From: Schoenoplectus triqueter
Lineage: Eukaryota; Streptophyta; Magnoliopsida; Poales; Cyperaceae
Assembly (NCBI GenBank): GCA_964058805.1
Contig: CAXKVV010000231.1
Coordinates: 1 to 26,453, forward strand
Length of the DNA stretch: 26,453 nt
Reading direction: 5' to 3'
The translations under genes and the position numbers were made by a program. This document shows, piece after piece, positions 20,976 through 26,453 of the stretch. The number at the start of each line of letters is the position of its first letter. The stretch's first letter is position 1. The notes beneath the pieces were generated by a model, which had not been told where the DNA came from, did no database searches, and was given only the letters and a program-made list of their open reading frames with translations.

Positions 20976-21849
20976 TTTCTTGTATGTATATTATGTGGTT
21001 CCTTAAAATGAGGTATACACTTCCCTCCCATACATTGAATTAACTCAGTTGCATGCTTCAGCTAATTTGCTATTGCTTTTAGTTTTACCCCTTCATGATT
21101 AGCTCCATTGCTCTGGCACACGTGCACATCTGAACTTCCACGATGCCCAGAGAATATTTGGGATTCGGCAAAATCTCTTTCTCCATAGCATAGTGTGTGA
21201 CATGAATAGAAGTTAATTGCTTGAAATCAGATGGCATGTAATCAGTATTAGTGTTTGTCCTGATCTAGACCATGTAACCTTAGCAAACTCACATAAGAAC
21301 AAAGCATGCATTGTATTATCAGTTCCACCACGACATAATGTACATACTTGCTCCAGTATCCCAGGCCTGCTTGCGTATAGTGCTCTCAGTAATAAACCAG
21401 CCCGCCAAAGAAAGTCTAAAACTCAGGATTACTTTTTTAGTCCCAAATTATACTTCAAAACTTCTTTTCCTCTGCACACATATGTTGCTATTGCAAGGCT
21501 AGAGGCACTGGCACGCCTTCCATACCGTGAAAGCTTCATTTCTCACATAAGTGAATACCAACCTATAAGCCTGCCCCTGATGAAGTGACTGTCTGGGGTA
21601 CTGATCTACTAGATAAAGTGCTACAGGGAACCCATATTTTCAACTAGCTTTGTCACAGTCCAGTACTCCACTGAGTCCACTCATCTGTTTGTGCATCGAC
21701 AAGATTGGACGCCTTGATCTGGAATTTATATCCACACGCTGTATCATTGAGCACGACACATGACTTGTTGAATATTCTTGAGATTCGCGAACTCATGTGT
21801 TTATTTGGGTGTTTCAACCAATTCTTGTGGTGCTTTAACTAAAACATTA

Positions 21850-22906
21850 GGGTTTATTTGGCATTTCATGAAATAACAAAAAGTAGGAATAGAGTTGTTA
21901 TTCTGACGAATTAATTTGTCAAACGAATTTTGGACTAAGTAGAAAAGTGTGGAAGAATATTAATCTGATATACCAACTTATAGGTGGAATACCGGATTAG
22001 CTATCATCGGCATAGCGATTATTGTTTGATTATATTGTATTATATTATTATATTATATTATGATTATGATTATGATTTATTATTATATAATTATATTATG
22101 ATTATGATTATAATTTATTATTATATTAATATTATGATTATTTTTTATTATTATTTATTATTATTATTATATTATCATCACTATTAGTATTATTATATTA
22201 TTATAATGATTGTTAGTATTATATATTATCATCACTGTTAGTATTATTATATTATTATTTATTATTACATTATTATTCATTATTATTATAATTTTTTATT
22301 ATTAAATCATGTTATGATTATGGTTATATTGTTATAATTATGATATAATTATGATTATTTAGTATTTGATTATTATTACTTATTATTATTTTATTATGTT
22401 ATATTATATTATTATATTTTGATTATAGTTATGATTATATTATTAAGATTATATTTTTTTATTATTATGATTATGATTATGATTATTATATTATTATGAT
22501 TATGACTATAATTATTATTATCATGTTTATGATTATGATTATTTTTTATTATATTATATTATATTATTATATTACTATATTATGATTATGTTTATATTTT
22601 TATTATATTACTGTGATTACAACTATGAATATTATTAATTATTATAATTATTATGATTATTTTTATTATTATTGTTACTATTATTATTAATATCATTTTA
22701 TTATTATTTTTATTATCATCATCATTATAGTATCATAATTATCTATATTTTAACTATTCTGATTAACAGCTGCTAAATGATATTTTCGCTCTTCCGAATA
22801 GTAAAAAATACCACTTTTATATCACTCTTTCAAAAAAACACTATTCTATCACTATTTTAAAATTATCACTCTTCCAAATCTATTTCTTAATTTGACAAAC
22901 GTACCC
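21850..22906. mobile_element. Candidate large MITE carrying an ATT microsatellite
   Basis: The left end GGGTTTATTTGGCA and the right end, read inverted, GGGTACGTTTGTCA are similar over about 14 bases. They resemble Tourist/PIF-type termini. The flanking bases are TTA and TAT, so a clean 3-bp duplication is lacking. The interior is dominated by the trinucleotide tract. The limits are tentative. Confidence 0.4.
22011..22740. repeat. Long ATT/GAT-type microsatellite region (~730 bp)
   Basis: The sequence is almost entirely T, A and scattered G in TTA, ATT and GAT words, with sub-blocks such as TATGATTATGATTATGATTA repeated several times. The tyrosine/isoleucine-rich open frame in it is an artefact of composition. 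This is one of the longest low-complexity stretches in the window. Confidence 0.95.
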
Positions 22907-24003
22907 TATTTGAATGTGAAATTTCTGGGCTCATTTGAGCCGGGGGAAATATGACTATATGACTGACCTCTTTTCAGCCGAAATCAACCCAAAAAGGTCT
23001 AAATTGTTCTGGCAGAAATTCCATCGGATTCGGTTCCAGTAGTTCGACCTCTGCAAATTTGCATCCAATTTAATTTGCTCTACTATCAAATAATACGTCA
23101 TACTGTTCATAATTTTAATTTAATTTTGACAAGTATAGCTACACATAAATTATTTAATTATTATTAATTATCCGCATTTATCTTTTTTTTTCTAAATTTT
23201 ATAATAAGTATAACTGGACATAAAATTACAAATTGACTCCACAACTACAGAACATGACGCTTAAACAACTAAGTTCAAATAAATACGCGTGACAACTAAA
23301 ATTTTGGCCTTCAACTCAAGTATCTATTTTCTTCTTTGCATATGCTGACTATCAATCTTCATAAACATTGTTTGAAACAATTGGTACTTTTTGGATTAAT
23401 TTTTATTGAATTATAATTATGTTGTATTTTGAATTTTTTTTCGTACTCTAATGCTTAGTCAACTTTATTTTGTCATATCTCTTTAAGAAAAGCCTTTAAA
23501 TATATATAAATATAAATTTGTTACAAAAAATTAATATGGCTGAGTAAACACGCAAAAAAAAGAAAAAAAATATTGATTTCTAAATAGCGACGAGGTTTAG
23601 ATAAAAGTTATCCCAAAAGCAATCCTATATAACGACAATTACCTTTTAGGATTGTGCATTTTGTAACTAACAAAAAAAAAATCAAAAAGACGTACTAGAA
23701 AGAATATGTTGGATTTTTCCCCAATTTTATTTTTTTCTTTCTTTTTTTTGAAGAAAATCTTCCCAAACTTGTCATTTTTTTTGTTTTACTGTGAAACAAC
23801 AAGAACTAGAAAAGAGGAATTGAAGACCTATTCCTGTAACACGTTAAATTTTATGGAAATTTCCAATCATTTTTTAACTTAATCGATATCAAAATTAAAT
23901 TTCCACCCTAATTACCGTTTAAGGAAAATAGAAACACTTTGTAATTTTAAAGTGTAAGTGAGATTGAAGAGAGAAGGTTTTTATAGACACCGAAAAAATA
24001 AAA
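22907..24003. other. Intergenic DNA, AT-rich
   Basis: No gene is seen. The part 22920-23060 has higher GC (a stretch with TTTGAGCCGGGGG) and could be a retroelement fragment, but no frame or terminal repeat supports it. The rest is AT-rich with many A and T runs. Confidence 0.45.
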
Positions 24004-24394
24004 GGGTGGGAATCACTTGACAATGGTTATCTTGACAATCTTGACAATAAATTTTTAAATAAATATGAAAATAATCTTATAAATTGAAAAGACCTTATAG
24101 ATATATTCTTCTATTTATAAATTGATGGTGATTCAAATTTTATGTAATTTCATTATCATTTGATAGTCCATCAAAAATCGTCAAATTATAACTGTTGTAA
24201 ATTGTATAAAAATTTTATGATAATTGATGGAGTATCTAACGATAATAAAATTGAATAAAATTTGAATCACCATCAATTTATAAGTAAAAGAACATATCTA
24301 TTAGTTTTTCTATTTTTAAATTTTGTTTTCATATTTATTTGAAAATTCACTATCAAGATTGTTAAAATAACTCATTGCAAAGGCATCCCCACCC
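24004..24394. mobile_element. MITE with ~170-bp inverted repeats (Mutator-like)
   Basis: The left arm starts GGGTGGGAATCACTTGACAA and the right arm, read inverted, starts GGGTGGGGATGCCTTTGCAA. Both continue in parallel through TTTAAATAAATATGAAAA-like and AATTGATGGTGATTCAAATTT blocks. The flanks AAAATAAAA and AAATATAAA are 7 of 9 alike. The element is 391 bp, with no coding capacity. Half of a relative lies at 18760-18975. Confidence 0.8.
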
Positions 24395-25330
24395 AAATAT
24401 AAATTGGCCCATGCTCAACTGCAAAACAACTATTACGAGGGATCGGCACCACAATAACTATCAAGAAAGAAGAATAAGAAAGAGTGGCCGTGAGAAAAAA
24501 AAAGTTTCTGTAATAGACGAAATAGAGTATGTTTTTCCTCTTATAAAATTAGTACTTTTCAGGCACTGTCCTATCAGTTAAAATAATAAAACAAATAATT
24601 TAATAGCTTAAGTACTAATTAACTGGAATAATCTCAAAATGATCACAGATTCAAGCTCTCATATACAGAAAAATAATCTGAGATCTATCATCACTTAAAA
24701 AATAAAAATAATTTTCCTCAAAAAAAATAATATAAAGTAAGATTTTTTTTATAAATGAGTATAATATAAAAAAGTAATTTTCACACAGAATGGAACATCA
24801 TCATATGATCGTTTCCCGAAAAACCAAAAACAAACAACACACAAAAAAAAAAATTAATTCCGTAACCAAGCAAAAAAGAATGAGTATTTTTGTTTACATC
24901 CAACTTTATGTACATTCAAATGAGTATATCTTTTTAAAAAACACGGTTTAAATGAAAAAAAAAATCAAAACTATAGTTGTGTTTTTAATGACTTAAAATA
25001 AAATGTGTATTAAATTTTAATCATTTTAACAGAGATTTTGTCCCTTATCATACAATTTTAAAGTTTTAAAGATGGAGTTTCAATGACAATGTGATGATTG
25101 ATGAACAATGAATTAATCTCCAGATTATTTGAAATTTGATATACATTTTATCTAAGCAATTAGAAATATATTCATGATTTTGATTTTTTTTTATTTTTTT
25201 CAAAAAATATACCATAAACGTTAGCTGTACTATAGTGAGTTACTCAAAAGATAATAATAATTAATTTTCTAGCCCCATAAAGACCCACCACATATTTCCT
25301 TCGGATCATTGAAAACAATTAATGTTGTTT
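24395..25330. other. AT-rich intergenic DNA
   Basis: Rich in A runs. No gene, bounded repeat or motif that I can support. Confidence 0.5.
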
Positions 25331-25780
25331 TCCTAACCACAATACCACATGACCACAAAAGGAAGCACGAGCTGAAAAAGAGCATCAATTAACTCAACCC
25401 CATTAATACATAGACGAGCCAAACCCAGTTCAAAATTGTTCAACAAGACAGTCCTGTAGTGTGCCCCACCTGCACGTGCGATTGTGCGAGTCATGTATAG
25501 ATTGTTTCCTTGACCAGGAAATGAAGTAAATCCACTGTTGGTAGCTTTTGGCACCGTCTCCTCGCATCGCTCTCACTTTCCTTCATTTACAAACCAACAC
25601 TCAGGAAACCCACCCGTGCACCCATGCCACTTTATAATCTCTCTCATACACACACTATGACATATGGACATATATACGTTACCTTTTGCCTTTTGTCTTC
25701 TCTATTGTGTTTGCCAAATACTTCGTGGCAGATATTTCACTGTTTCTTTGCCTCTTTCTTGCTCGCAAACTTTCAATAGG
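25331..25780 (+). promoter_or_regulatory. Possible promoter and leader exon of a plus-strand gene beyond the window
   Basis: Composition shifts to higher GC. There is a G-box core CACGTG at about 25474-25479, TATA-like words TTTATAAT (25631-25638) and ATATATAC (25670-25677), then CT-rich sequence without ATG from about 25695. A good donor follows, CAATAG|GTACTTCTCTC (GT at 25780-25781). This layout fits a promoter, a short non-coding first exon and a leader intron. No coding sequence follows inside the window, so it remains a guess. The 73-residue minus-strand frame at 25333-25554 has no recognisable features. Confidence 0.3.
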
Positions 25781-25867
25781 TACTTCTCTCTGAGCGGTTT
25801 CATTATGTAGATAACTTGAAAGTTGAAACTATGCTAATACAGAAAAAACTTCTTAGAGAATCATATA

Positions 25868-26090
25868 AGAGTGTCAATTATTGATCCGATTCGAATTCGA
25901 TCTGATTCAATATGATCTAAAAATAAATAAATCATATATGGATCTAATTTTTTTCATCCGAATCAAGTTGGGTCGGATTCGGATCAACCCGATCCGATCC
26001 GATTAATTATATTTTTAAAATATTTTTGTGATTTAGTACCAATTAAAACTTAAATATATAATAATTATACACAAATTAAGATTTAATGGC
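25868..26090. mobile_element. Truncated relative of the 381-bp hAT-like element
   Basis: The start AGAGTGTCAAT resembles the TAGGGGTGACAAT end. GATCCGATCCGATTAATTAT followed by TGTGATTTAGTA and AATTAAAACTTAAATATA matches the reverse complement of the core at 12905-13015. The second end is not present, so the copy is cut off at about 26090. Confidence 0.65.
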
Positions 26091-26177
26091 CCATGGAATG
26101 ATGATATAAAAGACTAGAATAATGTAAAATTATAAAGAATCTAAGGTAGAAATATATAAATCGATTTGGGCTTAGTG

Positions 26178-26453
26178 TTTAAGTATAATAGAAGCGAAAG
26201 ATTATTTAATTCAATTTAATTCTCACAAGAATATAGCAATGAAATAAATGAGAGAAAAAAGAAAAATCAAACAAGAACACAAGATGTAACGGAGTTCAGC
26301 TTACAATACCAACGTCTCCGGGATTCTCAACCTCTAACAACTGAGGTTGAGCCGAAACACCAAAAAAAAGTTTTACACTTGTAAAACTTGGTCCCTTATA
26401 CAAAAATAGATTGTCAAGTCTATCGGTAACAAGAGTGACAACAAGCTCAAAAT
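26178..26453 (+). mobile_element. LTR-retrotransposon fragment (LTR-like, copy B)
   Basis: It shares ordered motifs with 16553-16960: GAAGCGAAAG, CAATTTAATTCTCACAAG, then ACACAAGATGTAACGGAGTT and CGTCTCCGGGATTCTCAACC. It reaches the window edge, so a full element may lie to the right. Confidence 0.45.

Larger units (their letters stand above)
19272..21760 (-). mobile_element. Degenerate LINE (L1-type) with zf-RVT remnant, split by three insertions
   Basis: On the minus strand, 21413 to about 21269 reads FLWRAGLLLRALY, then VCTLCRGG, then HALFLCEFAKVTW. The spacing C-x2-C ... H-x4-C and the ending FAK-x-W are those of the zinc-binding domain after reverse transcriptase in plant LINEs. Downstream, ILWASWKFRC resembles the W-x-W-K-x-R stretch that follows it. 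The frame is broken in several places. The 3' side continues through non-coding sequence to an A-rich end, AAAAATAAAAAAG (complement of about 19271-19284), which fits a LINE tail. The body is interrupted at 19558-19802, 19901-20658 and 20789-20975. The 5' limit is uncertain. Confidence 0.6.

Noticed and set aside
21217..21588. 123-aa plus-strand frame
   Set aside because: The minus strand of the same stretch carries the zf-RVT LINE motif, so the plus frame is a shadow.
21984..22187. Tyrosine/isoleucine-rich 67-aa frame
   Set aside because: It lies in the ATT/GAT repeat and has no protein-like composition.
25333..25554. 73-aa minus-strand frame with hydrophobic end
   Set aside because: No homology recognised; it is better explained as a chance frame in GC-richer promoter-like DNA, though it was not excluded by any search.

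Overview
This is an AT-rich nuclear DNA segment from a flowering plant. Its genes have many short exons with GT..AG introns, and the introns and intergenic DNA carry plant-type transposons (hAT-like, Mutator-like, Tourist-like, LINE and LTR relics) and long ATT/ATG microsatellites. The kinase N-terminus reads more like monocot SnRK1 (rice OSK1 type) than Arabidopsis KIN10, so I lean to a monocot that is not a grass. This is inference only.

Region 1 (1-2.9 kb, minus strand): the 5' half of a SnRK1 catalytic alpha-subunit gene. Four coding exons encode residues 1-230, almost up to the end of the kinase core, and a 5'-leader intron is likely. The gene continues off the left edge. One of its introns uses a GC donor.

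Region 2 (4.5-10.3 kb, minus strand): a complete 15-exon gene for a 355-residue WD40 protein, the plant WDR55 orthologue. Every junction keeps the frame. It has a WDxR motif, an acidic stretch and a basic C-tail ending in FFADL. Intron 6 is swollen to 1,558 bp by retro-insertions and a microsatellite. A telo-box lies just upstream of the gene.

Region 3 (10.4-25.3 kb): no intact host gene found. It is a pile of nested transposons whose order can be read from target-site duplications (TSDs). A 2.4-kb Mutator-like element (13.2-15.6 kb) has ~190-bp terminal inverted repeats and carries a small spliced gene-like unit. Its left repeat was later hit by a small hAT-like element, and the right repeat preserves the empty site. 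A LINE relic (19.3-21.8 kb) is broken by three hAT-like insertions, each with an exact 8-bp TSD. There are also several inverted-repeat MITEs, three tandem-repeat tracts and a ~730-bp ATT-type microsatellite.

Region 4 (25.3-26.45 kb): a possible promoter and first leader exon of a plus-strand gene beyond the window, then a truncated hAT-like copy and an LTR fragment.

The two host genes are unrelated housekeeping or regulatory genes lying head-to-tail, and I see no sign that they form a system. I found no tRNA, rRNA, CRISPR or bacterial-type content, and no convincing new biological system. The most informative material is the transposon stratigraphy and the cargo of the Mutator-like element.
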